The position numbers were made by a program, and so were the translations under genes. Shown piece by piece: positions 1-10,871 of a stretch of DNA of 64,000 bases. Numbering within the stretch: the first letter of the stretch is position 1; each line of letters begins with the position of its first letter. Source of the stretch: Sambucus nigra (lineage: Eukaryota; Streptophyta; Magnoliopsida; Dipsacales; Adoxaceae); assembly GCA_949130495.1 (NCBI GenBank), contig OX422208.1, positions 690,261,702 to 690,325,701 of the forward strand. Reading direction: 5' to 3'. Under the pieces are notes generated by a model, which saw nothing but the letters and a program-made list of their open reading frames with translations, was not told the DNA's origin and made no database searches.

Positions 1-758
1 TATGGGACATACGGGGTTATGATATGGGAATGGAATTATATTATGGAATTGTTAAAGAGGAATCATTAACTAGAAGGTTAATAGGAAACGTTAAGTGTGC
101 ACTCTAGTTGAGGGGTGAGAATAGCAAGTGAGAGTTGGATCTAACATGTACATAATAAATGCTTTATTGCACTTGTTAAATACTTGCTATTTTAAAAATC
201 ATTTACACAATTGGGCTCTGACCCGTTTCCTTGCATATTTTCTTTTCTATTGTATCTTCTATATCAGGTGTCCAGCAACAGGGACGTCAACCTTAGCGGA
301 TTACGACGAGCTATGGAGCTATGGAGTATTGCTTAGACGCTTATCTTCATTTGATTCACAGTATTCTTAGTTAGGGCATGTCGCCCAAAGGATTCAATTA
401 TCTTCTTCTATCGGGGTCAAATACTATTGTATTCGTGTCTTTTTAATACATTTGACATTGTTGGGATTATTGTAATGGATTTATATTATTTGGGAATGTT
501 TATTCCAATTTCATTTAAATTCTTTTGTGTTATTTATTGGGTTATCAGTGTTGTAGAATAAAATGTGTTGTGTTATTCTTAAACTGGAAATGGATTTTGT
601 TAAATTAAAATTTGGAAAGTTTTTAACACCAGCTTAATTGAGTATTGGGCGAGTTGTAAATATTTTCGACAGTGATGCTAAGAATGAGCCAACTGTATAT
701 TCTATTTTAATTTGGTATGGGACTGGCCACCCGGTATCTAATTAGGCGGGGTGTTACA
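1..758 (+). mobile_element. 3' end of a Tekay-like LTR (family Tk-A)
   Basis: This stretch aligns almost base for base with 54160-54918, the end of the left LTR of the Tk-A element further right. It ends in GGCGGGGTGTTACA like that LTR, but no tRNA primer site follows (the other copy continues with TGGTATCAGAGC). It is therefore the end of a 3' LTR whose element lies to the left of the window, or a solo LTR. A pyrimidine-rich tract ending in AG at 267, followed by GTGTCCAGCAACAGGGACG, matches the splice-acceptor-like site seen in the other LTRs. The junction at 758/759 falls inside an intron of the Tat-1 extra ORF, so this element inserted into Tat-1. Confidence 0.85.
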
Positions 759-843
759 ATGGGGAGGAATATATAGCTAGGCATAGTTCTTGTTCTGCTC
801 ATTGATTCTCTCTTAGTGTATGGTATTTCTCATATCTTTCTCT

Positions 844-2385
844 TTTTCTTTTTTTAGTGAAGACAAAGAACTCAAAACATGCTCTTCATGAGATTCGAGC
901 TACTGAGCTGGTTAAGGCTTGGAAAATTAGGGGACTCTTAGCTGATGGTGAGCATCCTCGATCAACAGCATTTCTTCTAGAATACAAGAACATTAGGTCC
1001 AGTTTCAATGCACGCCCCTTGGATAGCATTCCTCAGCTAGATATAACATAAGAGGCTATTGCTGATCCAATTCAATTGGACGAGGAGGAAAGAAGCTATG
1101 GTGAAGAGAGCGAGGCGACTGACAGGGGTGGTGTTGAAGGTGATTACAATGAAAAATCTTCCAGCTCGGAGGACGGTTCAGAGGCTCAGGAGTCTTCATA
1201 GGATTCAAGTATCTCCAACGAGGAAGATATGGCTCCTCTTAGGAAGAATTTGATTCAAGATGATAATGAAGATAATGTGTTGCTTTCTCACCGGTTAAAG
1301 AAGTAGAAATCTGGGAGTGGGGATACTACCATTGGCTCTCAGACAAGCTCATGAGCAGGAGAGGAAGAAGAAAGAGGAGGAACTATTAAGAGAGAGGGAG
1401 AGAAAAAAGTAAGGGGAGAAGAATATGATGGAAAAGATAAAGACGATAGAGAGGGAGAAGAAGGAGAGGAAGAAGAGAAGAGGAAAGAAGAGGCGAGGAT
1501 AAAGGCGGGGCAGTCTCTAGTGCCCGTGTCTGCTCTGGCTGAGGGGGATTCTATTTATCTTACCCCTCAGTTAGCTCCGGCAGTGCTTGATAGGGAAGTG
1601 CTGCCAGCTGATCGTCAGAGGTCGATGAACATAGGGGCCGACGAGTTATCCCTAAAGGCAAGTCAGGGGCTAGCCTTGGTAAGCCTGTTTTCACTTCTCT
1701 TCTTTTTGCAATGCTTCTTTTAATACTTTCTCTACTGATATTTTCCTTTTCTATGCAATATGTGTCTAATTTCACTTTCCTCTACTGCAGTCGCGATGAG
1801 CTGGTGAGGAAGAACGCTGAGCGGGATGAGAAAAATGCCGAGCTGGAGGCTACCTTGAAGACTTCTAGTTCTGCTCAAAAGTCTTCTGACCTCAACTTGT
1901 CCCAATCCAGCAAAGCGAAAGAAGCGACGACCAAAGAGCTCGAAGAGATGAGGCAGTCCTAGACTTGGTCTGCATGAGCTAACTATGGAAGAGGAGAACA
2001 AAGTGCTTTCTAGAAAGGTGAAGAAGGTGGAATTTGAGGCTACCACCCTCAAAAAGAGCTCATACAATTCTAGATGGATCACAACGTACGAGGATGCTAA
2101 GGCCTAGATTGGTTATATTGGTCGTCTCAACTTTAAGAAGGGTTGGGATAAGGCCTTACTCCCTGCCGTGGTGGATATTCATTCCACCCTCTTTGACGAG
2201 CACGACCCTGGCCCTAAGCTTGTCGTAGTTGAGGTGCCTCTTCCTGCTGCTAATAAAGGTTCCCCTGTTGTTCTGACCATCACTACTGATGCTCCCCTTG
2301 ATCAGGGGATGGCAACTGCTCCGTTTGAAGGAGGTGTGCCTGAAGCTGCTGTAAATAAAAGGAAGCGACCAACGACCTCAGAGTA
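844..2385 (+). pseudogene. Tat-1 antisense extra ORF, first half (broken)
   Basis: Plus-strand reading segments match the extra ORF of Tat-2 (11850-13470) in the same order: a segment with ELVKAWKIRGLLADGEHPRS, an acidic Ser/Glu-rich stretch, a Lys/Arg/Glu-rich stretch, a segment containing LPADRQRSM, an intron-like pyrimidine tract ending in CAG near 1790, a coiled-coil segment rich in Glu, Lys and Ala (about 1795-2080), and a segment ending near an EQTEVAS-like motif. Several stops and frameshifts separate them. The exon start is chosen at the AG of a long T/C tract (about 843), as in Tat-2. The upstream exon was lost to the Tk-A insertion. Extra ORFs of this kind in Tat elements are known; their function is not. 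About 240 bases of A/T-rich sequence with a polyadenylation-like stretch follow before the CACTA insertion. Confidence 0.7.
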
Positions 2386-2636
2386 GACTCAGGTTGCTAG
2401 CTATTCTTATTTAGGGAGCTCTTTGTATTTTTGTATTTTAGTTACTCTTTCTATTCGCTGATGTACTCTAAACCTTATTTAAATGAAATGAAATTCATTT
2501 CCCTTCCGTGCACTGATTTATTTTCTTTTTTAATGATTATATGGCTTGTAGCTCATCGATGTTGAGGATTATATTCCTGCTACCTCTCTGTTAGGAAAAA
2601 TTCTTAGACCTGGTGTGAGCAATCACTACACCAAAT

Positions 2637-2940
2637 CTGCCCATTTGTCAAGGTCATTGACCTTGACAAATTCACCTTGTCAAGGTCAATGACCGTGACA
2701 TTTCGAGGCGAGACAACTTTTTTTGTCACGGTCGTGTCACGGTCATTGACCTTGACACAAAACTCGCGTTTTGTGTCACGGTCGTGTCAAGGTCAATGAC
2801 CGTGACACGTTTGTCACGGTTATAAACCGTGACAAAGTCGTGATCCTTTTTAAAAGAATTGTCACGGTCATTGACCGTGACAAGCCCGTGACAAATTTTG
2901 TCACGGTTTTGTCTTGGTCAATGACCGTGACAATTCTGGG
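2637..2940. repeat. CACTA left subterminal repeats
   Basis: About seven copies of a unit built on GTCACGGTCA and its inverse TGACCGTGAC separated by one base, some with AAGG in place of ACGG. Adjacent units share half-sites, giving nested hairpins. In En/Spm-type elements the subterminal repeats are the binding sites of the small transposon protein; that role here is inference. Confidence 0.9.
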
Positions 2941-3257
2941 CAGAATTTAAAAAAAATCTGCTGGGCAGTATGGCCACCGCCACTGCCCAGCAGTATATTT
3001 GTACCTGTTATAGCAACGTTGTACCTGTTCCAAACATCATATATCCAACACAAACTAAAGATAATGCAAATATATATTCATGACAGTATAATCCAAATCT
3101 TCAAAGTAAAAATAATATACATGACGATATAATCCAAATATAATTAAAATGGGCAAACTTAAAAATAATGTTACTACATGTCTTAGATAAAACTGAGGAG
3201 GTGAGTAGGCCACACGACATACGAATTGACGCACCCACTAATATACGTCGTGCCGCA

Positions 3258-4968
3258 TTATTCGCGCAACCACAATAGGGAGTTCTCCTTCCCGGGTATG
3301 ACATGCGTGACGAGCACCCTGGACTCCATCTCTTGAAGCACACGTCCATGGACTAGTCCACCCTCGACGATGTTCGGGTCCCTCAATCCCCGCCCTATCC
3401 GCTGGCCATCAAATATGTCCAATATGAACACGCTCGGCCAACCAATTGTCGATAATGGTCTGTTGGAGGGCGTCAAATAGGGAAGTGGATCGTCGAAGTA
3501 CGAACGTGTCGGTGATGAAGCAGCGAGGTCCACATCCTCGTCATCCTGCGCCTCGTCCTCCCGCACCTCCTCGTCCTCCCGCACCTCCTCCTCCACCGCC
3601 TTCTCCTTCCCTTTCCCTTTCCCTTTCTCTTTACGGTCTCCACCCAACGTACGCTTCATGAATGCGTACATATCTTGGACCGTCGCTTCCAAACGGGACA
3701 GCTTCGCGTCGTGTGAATCCACCGTTCGAGCCAACCCGGTGTCGCTCGTCTCCAATCCGATGATCCTAGATTTGGCCACCCGCGAGCTCACTCCCCTTGT
3801 CCTCCCCTTGCGATCAGAGCCAAGCACTTGGCTGAGTGCGTCTGTGGACAAAGATGCCTTGTCGGCATCAGACTGCGACTCATGCACTTTCTTAAGCTTT
3901 GCCTGAAACGACAAAAAGCACATGATTAGTAAAATAAGTAAACTAAAAAATTATAACGTAATTAACAATAATTAAACTGTCGGATTACTTACAATCGTGG
4001 CATCGACGCTCGGGGACACCTCCTTGTCCTTCCCCTTCTTCGTCCGAAGAGCCACATAAGTATCGATCCTATGTGGCTTACCCCCTGGCCCACTCCCTAC
4101 CCCCTAAAATAAAATAAAGTAAAGTAAAATTAGTATCGGCCCCGCAAAGTAAAATAATATCCAATAATATATTTCTGTAGTTATAGATAAATTAAATATT
4201 ACCTTCATCCTATGCTCCACCTCAGCGTAAGAGGTCTGGCCGGAGTAGTGCACGTCCGTCTTTTTAGCCCGATTTTCCCTCCCCGATTGGCGAGATGCCA
4301 ATTGTCGATCCTCGATCTCATTGTCAATGAACTTTTGCCATTGTGCCAATGAGATCGGCTCCTTGGGCGGGACGGATCCGCGCCATTGTAAAATGGTCTC
4401 TCGTGTTTTTCCAAAGTACCGTGTCCGCATATTTTTTTTCCACGTCTTGTGTTGCTCCCTCAACTGCTCGAAGACGGAATCGCGTAGCTTTGGATCCAAG
4501 TTGAATTGTTCCTGTCCAACAAATACAATGTTAGTTGCGAATAAATATAAATATAAATATAAATATAAATATAAATATAAATATAAATATAAATATAAAT
4601 ATAAATATAAATATAAATATAAATATAAATATAAATATAAATATAAATATAAATATAAATATAAATATAAATTGAAATTGAAATTGAAATATTCATATAA
4701 ATATTACCTGTAGTGCCGCCCAAACAGCTAACTTGAGCTCATACGGCACCTCCTTCCAACTCATAAACCCCGGGCCGATGACCGTCTTTAGCAGCTCGAG
4801 GGATCTCGCTAAAAGCTCCGACTTGTTTTCGACGGTAATCCCAAATTTTCCATATTTGGGGAGCCTAGGGGCGGAGGAGCCCTCGTCGCCTCCGCTACCA
4901 CCGAACCCAGACGACGACATCATCATAAACAGCATCATCATCTTCGCCCTAACATCTGAAGGAGACAT
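3258..4968 (-). CDS. CACTA small transposon protein (Ptta/En/Spm, transposase_24-like), four exons
   Basis: My exon model on the minus strand is 4968-4708, 4511-4203, 4103-3993 and 3902-3258. Every intron has GT at its start and AG at its end, and every exon is a multiple of three (87, 103, 37 and 215 codons including the stop), so the joined frame stays open for 441 residues. Exon 1 starts at an ATG (MSPSDVRAK) and holds an acidic, Gly/Ser-rich segment. Exon 2 has the basic [12 protein letters not shown] region and the [15 protein letters not shown] segment typical of the plant Ptta/En/Spm family. Exon 4 contains [20 protein letters not shown], a helical segment, and a Lys/Glu-rich stretch. 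By family analogy it binds transposon ends. It is not the catalytic transposase. The preserved frame contrasts with the ruined Tat-1 around it. Confidence 0.75.
4537..4672. repeat. (TAAATA)n microsatellite in intron 1 of the CACTA gene
   Basis: More than twenty near-perfect 6-bp units. It lies between the exon 1 donor and the exon 2 acceptor, so it does not disturb the frame. Confidence 0.97.
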
Positions 4969-5074
4969 TTTTGCTGTAAAAAAAATGTTATTAGTACAGA
5001 TAGAAAAAATGTTATTAGTACAGATAAAAAAATGTTTCGTCTATATTATAACGTATGTGTAAGTTCCGTCAATA

Positions 5075-5085
5075 CCACCCCCGCC

Positions 5086-5117
<32 letters not shown>

Positions 5118-5161
5118 CACCCCTACCCACCCCACCCCACCCCCGCCACACGCACACACAC

Positions 5162-5203
<42 letters not shown>
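5075..5203. repeat. CA-rich microsatellite with CCCC-rich interruptions
   Basis: Two (CA)n runs are separated by CACCCCTACCCACCCCACCC-type sequence. The stretch lies upstream (minus-strand sense) of the CACTA gene start. Confidence 0.95.
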
Positions 5204-5462
5204 TTTGAATGAAAATATCAATTATTTATAAAATTGATGTCTACTTTTAGTGTTGTGTATATATGTTAGTCTACTTTTGCTTTTTCTTTTAAATAATCAA
5301 TTAACCAAATTTCATAATAGTGAATAAGGGTTAATCCTAGCCATTGATTAAGAGTATTATTAGTAAGTACAAAAATTAAATATGGACTCTTAATCTAGGA
5401 TATAAGGAGTATTTGTTAGTGAAATAATAATTTAGTGATAAAAACACACTCGAACACTACCA

Positions 5463-5704
5463 AGTTTTGACCCCCTGCCCCACCCCTCCACCACCCCCTC
5501 CCCCACCACACACCACCACACACACACACACACACCCCACCCCACCCCCTCCCCCACCACACACTACCACACACACACACACACACCACCCCTAACCACC
5601 CCCTGCCCCACCCCTCCCCCACCCCTCCCCCACCACACACCACCACACACACACACACACACCCCACCCCACCCCACCCCACCCCCTCCCCCACCACACA
5701 CCAC

Positions 5705-5735
<31 letters not shown>

Positions 5736-5860
5736 CACCCCACCCTCCACCACCCCCTCCCCCACCCTGCCCCACCCCCTGCCCCCCTCCACCGTCCCCA
5801 CCCCCTCCCCCACCCTGCCCCACCCCGCCCCACCCCCCACCCCCTGCCCCCCTCCACGCA
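5463..5860. repeat. C-rich minisatellite of alternating CACACA and CCCCACCCC blocks
   Basis: About 400 bases with almost no G on the plus strand. Blocks of (CA)n alternate with CCCCACCCC, CCCTCCCCCACC and CCACACACCACCAC in an irregular tandem order, so the minus strand is a long G-rich tract. Long open reading frames here (Gly/Cys/Val-rich) are an artefact of the repeat. Confidence 0.95.
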
Positions 5861-5872
5861 CACACATACACA

Positions 5873-6010
5873 CATATATATATACACATACACACAAATA
5901 TACACACAAATATATATATAAATGAAAGAGAGAGAGAGAGAGAGAGAGAAAATGGACCTGAAAGTAGAGAGAGAGAGAGAGAACAGCGTCGAGAGAGAGA
6001 GAGAGAGAAA
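5873..6010. repeat. Mixed (TA)n, (CA)n and (GA)n microsatellites
   Basis: Alternating TA/CA sequence at 5873-5920 is followed by three (GA)n runs between about 5926 and 6008. On the minus strand this is a TC-rich tract upstream of the CACTA gene and could be leader or promoter sequence. Confidence 0.9.
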
Positions 6011-6067
6011 TGGAGGGAACGGCGCGGGAGGGAAAAAAGAAGGGGGGGTAGGGTTTTTGCTGAGAAT

Positions 6068-6290
6068 ATTGTCACGGTCGTGTCAAGGTCTTTGACCGTG
6101 ACAAGAATTTAAATAATTGTCACGGTCAATGACCGTGACAAGGCCGTGACAAATTGAATTGTCACGGGCTTGTCACGGTCATTGACCGTGACAATTCGTT
6201 GTCACGGTCGTGTCAAGGTCAATGACCGTGACATAAAACGCGTGTTTTTTTGTCACGGTCAATGACCTTGACAAGGCTGGCCGGCTGAAA
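6068..6290. repeat. CACTA right subterminal repeats
   Basis: Five or so copies of the same GTCACGGTCA/TGACCGTGAC palindromic unit as at the left end, spaced 35-45 bases apart, reaching to within 30 bases of the right terminus. Confidence 0.9.
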
Positions 6291-6319
6291 GGTGACAATT
6301 TGCCCATTTTGGTGTAGTG

Positions 6320-7015
6320 AATCAAGTTCATAGAGCCTTTGTAAGGATCTCTAGGTATCTTCAGTCAAGGAATCTGGAGTATAAGGACCAGTTAGATGTC
6401 GTTGCTAAGATGAACGACATGCTCCAAGAGATGGAGGAAATTGGTGCTTGCCTCCAAGGTTAATCAGGTTGGAGAGGTACTTCAACAAGAGAACGATGAT
6501 CTGAGGAGAGATGTCTTGCGACGCAAGGAGAATGCGCCTAGCATTACTCCTCTAGTTCTACGTGGTTCCTCTTCATCAACTGGACCGCGAGCTGGTACTG
6601 ATGACAGAGGTTCAGCTAGGGAGATTTCCGAGATTCTAGGTGATGTTCACTAGGTGTATGTGATAGTTTCGGTCTTCAAAAAGATATTAACTTGTTGAGG
6701 CATCTGTTCAAGAAAGGTCCTCGACGAGTGTAGGTTGATGGTTACGATCAGGGTTGAATCGATGCTTCGATGAAGTTGGGGGAAGTTGAAGAGTTATCCT
6801 TTATTGGAGGATAGTTGAGTGCTCTTAGGGAGTTGCAGGTCCCTAGGAACTCTGTCCTATGGTATCGTCATGAGATCTCCCCCTCGACTTTGATGCCTAA
6901 CCCATTCAAGAGGGATGATCAGTGGGTCCCAATAGATGTTATCTCGAGGCATCTATTGGAATCAAATTCAAATGAAGTCGAGGAGGAATTAGCTCCTCAC
7001 CCAGATAATGGTTGA
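6320..7015 (+). pseudogene. Tat-1 antisense extra ORF, second half (broken)
   Basis: This is the continuation of the plus-strand extra ORF after the CACTA insertion. It matches 13690-14515 of Tat-2: a coiled-coil segment with VNQVGEVLQQENDDLRRDV, a Ser/Gly/Thr-rich linker, a segment around HLFKKGPRRV (here frameshifted), then LRELQVPRNSVLWYRHEISP and a C-terminal acidic NEVEEELAPHPDN ending at a stop at 7013. Several stops and at least two frame changes break it. The matching order in the two elements shows that this was once a real protein. Confidence 0.7.
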
Positions 7016-7735
7016 AGAGCGCAAGTGGCTGACTATCTTGCTCGGAGACCTAATCCTCATTAGGATTTATTTTATTGAGAACATGTAACTCTTTGTATAT
7101 GTAATGATGTAATAATATAATTATGTTTTTGGAGATTCACCAACTAAATATGTGTTGTGTATTTTTTACTTCATTGAGTTCTTGTTCGACTATCTTGGGC
7201 TCTTCTTAGCCGACTAGATTTGATATAGGTAGAGTTATTTTATTGAGTGAGTATCCCCCCACTCCAGTATGCTTAAAGATACTATTCTGCCTCATTCTAC
7301 CTTTTAGGTTGTGTCGTCACACTCCCTTAGGCCTAAGTGTGGCAATGGCGAGGACACACCTGGTGTTAGATGTTCTATCCGAGCAGTTTTTTTAGCCAAA
7401 CATTGCTTGGCAACTAACCTGAGTTGGTCGACCTGCCTAAGGGTCCCCTGGGGTTTCATATATTACAAGGGGTAATGCTAGGAGGTTATTCATGTTTGAT
7501 GACGAAAAAATACGGAGGGTAATACCCTGCTTTTATATGTTAAGAGGAGAGCCTGTAACTTGGAAAAGGTGCATAAATTATAAAGTATTTGAGAAAAAAT
7601 CAACACTTCGTAGAATGCCACTGCCAAACATTTTTTGATTGATCAGAAATGAATTGAAAATTTCAACATTGGGTTAAAAGATCAACTCGAAAAACTAGAA
7701 GTATAATTTCTTTAAACTGATTGCAGTCCAAGCTC
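7016..7735. other. Conserved spacer between convergent extra ORF and pol of Tat-1
   Basis: No coding potential is seen. The block from about 7285 to 7560 (CTACCTTTTAGGTTGTGTCG, then ACTCCCTTAGGCCTAAGTGT) is conserved in Tat-2 (about 14745-14990) and in the coding-free Tat-3 (about 40645-40870). It lies where the 3' ends of the plus-strand extra ORF and minus-strand pol meet. A GTAATGATGTAATAATATAA stretch near 7100 could serve 3'-end formation. Confidence 0.7.
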
Positions 7736-9110
7736 GAAGTATCTCCCTACCCTCCAGCATTTCTAAGTGATAAGGTCCTTGTAGGTAGTCCCTTATCACC
7801 TTCAATGGTCCCTCCCAGTTTGGTCCGAGCTTTCCATTTGATGCTTTTACTGCGCTGCCAAGAACTTTCCTTAGGACGTAGTCCCTAACTTGGAATGCTC
7901 TCGAATTGGCCTTCTTGTTGCAGTGCTTTGCTAGCTATTACTGATAACGTGCTAGTTTCACTAGAGACATCTCTCTTCGTTCCTTAGCTAGGTCATGTTT
8001 AGGGAGAAATGTTGCATCGTTCTGGCCTTGGTCGACCAGGGTGGACCTCATGGTGGGGAGGCCAGCTTCCAAGGGAATGATTGCCTCCATACCATATGTC
8101 AGTATGAATGGTGTTTCCCTGGCAGCTCATTGTGGGGTAGTGCGGTAAGCCCATAAGATGTATGGCAGCCCGCTCACCCATGTCCCTTTGGCTCGCTCCA
8201 ATCACTTTTTCAATCCATCAATCACTATTTTATTGGAAGCTTCAGCTTATCTGTTGCTCTGAGGGTATGCCACCAAGCTGAAATGGTGCCTGATCCCATG
8301 GTCATTACAAAAACCCTGGAAGAGGCCACTTTCGAACTGGGTTTTGTTATCAGTGATGATGGTCCTAGGGATCCCAAAGTGGGTGATAATGTTCTTCCAT
8401 ATCATATCCGCGTCTCTGGTGTTTTTCTAGCGGCTCTGCCTCTATCCATTTGGTGAAGTAGTGTGTCGTGACCAATAAATACTTACGATTATAGGTAGCG
8501 GTAGGAAGAGGGCCTACGATGTCCATTCCCCATTGGGCGAAAGGCCATGGGATGGTAAGTGACTTTAGGTCGCTGGCCAGTTGGTGAACCATAGGCGCGT
8601 GAAGTTGACATTTTTCACACTTACGAGCATATATCCCAGAATCCTTTTGCATGTACGGCCACTAGTAGCCTTCCTTCATTGCTAAAAAACCTAGCGACCT
8701 GCCCCCAATATGACTCCCACAGATTCCCTCATAAAGCTCGTGCAAAACTTGCTCGATGTCCTTCGGGTGAATGCATTAGAGGTAAGGACCGGTGAAAGAT
8801 ATCTTATACAGTTTGCCCTCAGGAGATAAGTGAAAGCGAGCATCTTTGACTCTTATCTGACGAGCGACCTTCTTATCGTCTGGTAGGGCACCATATTTAA
8901 AATAATCCCTTAAGGGGTTCATCCAACTTCAGGTTGATTCAATCTGGATAACATGACCTATGTTTGGCAGTTTCTCGATCTAGGTAATACTTGGATGGGC
9001 AAGGAAGTTGATCGAAATTGTTCTCTTCAAGTCAGAATTGATCGTTGAGCTCAATGCCGCTAGGGAGTCAACATGACTATTTTCTCCACTAGAAAACTAT
9101 TGGATGCTGG
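7736..9110 (-). pseudogene. Tat-1 integrase region (broken)
   Basis: Minus-strand segments match the integrase of Tat-2. 8365-8652 carries KCEKCQLHAPMVHQ (the second half of the zinc-binding HHCC module), then FAQWGMDIVGPLP with the first catalytic Asp and a YFTKWIEAEPL segment. Further down come the region around the second Asp, a SELPYLLWAY-like segment (frameshifted) and the C-terminal domain. 8690-8900 holds the N-terminal module (HPKDIEQVL-like). Frameshifts near 8400 and 8200 and several stops make it non-functional. Confidence 0.8.
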
Positions 9111-9500
9111 CCTGTTCGAAGTTAGACATTAGTTTCTTTGTTGTGGCGAGGTAGTCCATCATTCTCTCATCCCTAGCGTTGAAGTCACCACTTATTTGGT
9201 TGGAGACCATCCGTGAGTCGCCGAACACTTGGAGTTGCTTTGCCCCCCGTGCTTGTGCCTTCTGTAGGCTTGCTATCAGTGCTTCATACTCTGTTTTATT
9301 ATTGGAGGCTTCAATCCAAGCCTGATTCCTTGCTCGAGGATTACATCTTCAGTGGTAACCAACACGATGCCCACTCCTGCCACTTTGGAGTTGGAGGCTC
9401 CATCAACGAACAGTCACCAAACACCTTATGCCGAGGGGTTTCCCTTTGACCAATAGGCTCCGTCAACGAACAGCCGCAAGGATGTTATCCTATAAATTCT
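9111..9500 (-). pseudogene. Tat-1 RNase H domain (broken)
   Basis: The minus strand carries a decayed RNase H: the DGASNSKVAGVGIVL-like first strand near 9400, the NNKTEYEALIA-like second active-site region near 9290 and the FGDSRMVSNQI-like third region near 9210. These match 16560-16830 of Tat-2. Frames are broken between these blocks. Confidence 0.7.
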
Positions 9501-10449
9501 GTGATGAAGTCGGTGAGGACTTGTCCCTTGATTGCATTCCTTGCAGAAACTGGATATTAAATCGCTCGAGCTCGACTGACAACTTTGATAGTCTACCGAA
9601 CATATATGGTTTTCGCATGACCGATTTAAGGGGGTGAGATGTAAGGACGATGATGGAGTGAGATTTGAAGTAATGTTTCAATTTGCTCGAGGCTACCAGT
9701 AGCGCAAAGGTGAGCTTTTCTAGTGGTAGGTACCATTGTTCTCCGTCCAAGAGAGTTTTGCTCACGTAATAGACTGGGTGTTGGATCCCCGTTCTTTCGC
9801 ATACCAGTGCAAAACTTACAGCGTGACTGGAAACTGCGAGGAACAGGTATAGAGAGTCATTCTCATGAGTAAATTATGAGCAACGGTGGTGTACTGAGGT
9901 AAGCCTTGAGTCCTTCTAGCGCCTTCGAGAAATCCTCATTCCACTCTACATTTTTGCTTTTTTTCAAAAGTTGGAAGAACGGCTGGCACCTTTCAGATGA
10001 TTTTGAGATGAATCGGTTCAGGGAAGTGAGCATTCCTGTGAGCTTTTTCACATCTCTTATCGTACGGGGGGGGGGGGGGGGGCTGCACTTTATTGATGGC
10101 TTCAATCTGGTCTGGGTTAGATTCAATGCCTCTCTTGATAACCAAGTACTCAAGAAATTTTCCTGACTAAACACTGAAGTAGCATATCATTGATGCAGAC
10201 CTCCATGGTACTTCCCATTCGGTCCTTAAAAATTTTGGTGACCAACCGTTGTAGATTTCTCCTGCGTTTTTGAGCCCAAAGGGCATGACCTTGTAACAAT
10301 ACAACCCAACGGTGGTGATGAATGTTGTCTTATCTTGATCTGGCTCATGTAGAGGGATTTGGTGATACCCGGAGTATGCATCTAGGAAACTCATTCTCTC
10401 GTGAGTTGTTGTGGCATCCACCAATAGGTCAATCTTTAGGAGAGGAAAA
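9501..10449 (-). pseudogene. Tat-1 reverse transcriptase, C-terminal part (broken by Tat-2 insertion)
   Basis: 10167-10449 on the minus strand encodes ATTTHERMSFLDAYSGYHQI and VMPFGLKNAG, both RT landmarks. The catalytic Tyr-Ile-Asp-Asp box is degenerate (reads CIND), and about 100 bases directly after it are missing relative to Tat-2. The connection domain follows (TIRDVKKLTGMLTSLNRFI; HYFKSHSIIVLTSHPLKS). The N-terminal part of the same gene lies at 21062-21510 on the other side of Tat-2. A run of 17 G has replaced a short G-rich stretch. Confidence 0.85.
10066..10082. repeat. G17 homopolymer in Tat-1 RT
   Basis: Seventeen G in a row where Tat-2 has GTGCGGGGAGGTTG. Either slippage expansion in a dead gene or an assembly/sequencing artefact. 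Confidence 0.95.
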
Positions 10450-10454
10450 CTATC

Positions 10455-10871
10455 TTTGGTGATAATTATGTTCAACAAAAGTTCACAAGAAAAGACAATC
10501 ACCAAAGAAAAAAAAGAACGTAAATAATTACAATCACACAACACAGTATTTACGTGGTTCAGCAAGAATGCCTACGTCCACGGTGGTGCTCTCAGTATTA
10601 TTTCTCTATACTCCAGAGAGTGTTTTACAGGAAATACAATACGTGCCTCTTGCCCCAGGCTTAGGGTTTGTTATATACATCTCTGTTTTCGGGGAGTGGG
10701 GATGGTGGACTTCCCCCACTTCTATCCATTCCTCCTAGAATATCTCCTTACGAGATTTTATAAATAGACTAAGTCGTAACTGATTTTGGTTGAGACGTAA
10801 TGTTCCCATATTTTGGGCTGCTTCTACTGGGCTACTCGTCTGGGCCCGTGGTGACAAATGAGGTACCCACA
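10455..10871 (-). repeat. Tat-2 3' LTR
   Basis: Aligns end to end with 20640-21056. The left edge reads TTTGGTGATAATT against TGCGGTGACAATT in the partner, so the terminal dinucleotide is mutated; the right edge is CCCACA. It carries the GTATTTACGTGGTTCAGC block that is also seen in the Tat-1 and, as TTTACGTGGTTCGAC, Tat-3 LTRs. Confidence 0.93.

Larger units (their letters stand above)
2624..6319 (-). mobile_element. CACTA (En/Spm) DNA transposon with a small-protein gene only
   Basis: The left end reads CACTACACCAAA and the right end TTTGGTGTAGTG, a perfect 12-bp terminal inverted repeat. AAT at 2621-2623 and at 6320-6322 is the 3-bp target duplication typical of CACTA elements. The uninterrupted target can be read in Tat-2 (about 13684-13700), which confirms the insertion point. 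Both subterminal zones are packed with palindromic GTCACGGTCA/TGACCGTGAC units. The interior has one spliced minus-strand gene (3258-4968) plus microsatellites. No TNPD-like transposase is present, so the copy is non-autonomous. Total length is 3.7 kb. Confidence 0.95.

Noticed and set aside
4460..4723. Open frames of alternating Tyr/Ile or Tyr/Lys
   Set aside because: Pure translation of the (TAAATA)n microsatellite.
5416..6075. A 219-codon Gly/Val/Cys-rich minus-strand frame and two overlapping ones
   Set aside because: Open only because the C-rich/CA repeat lacks stop codons; no start context, no family resemblance.
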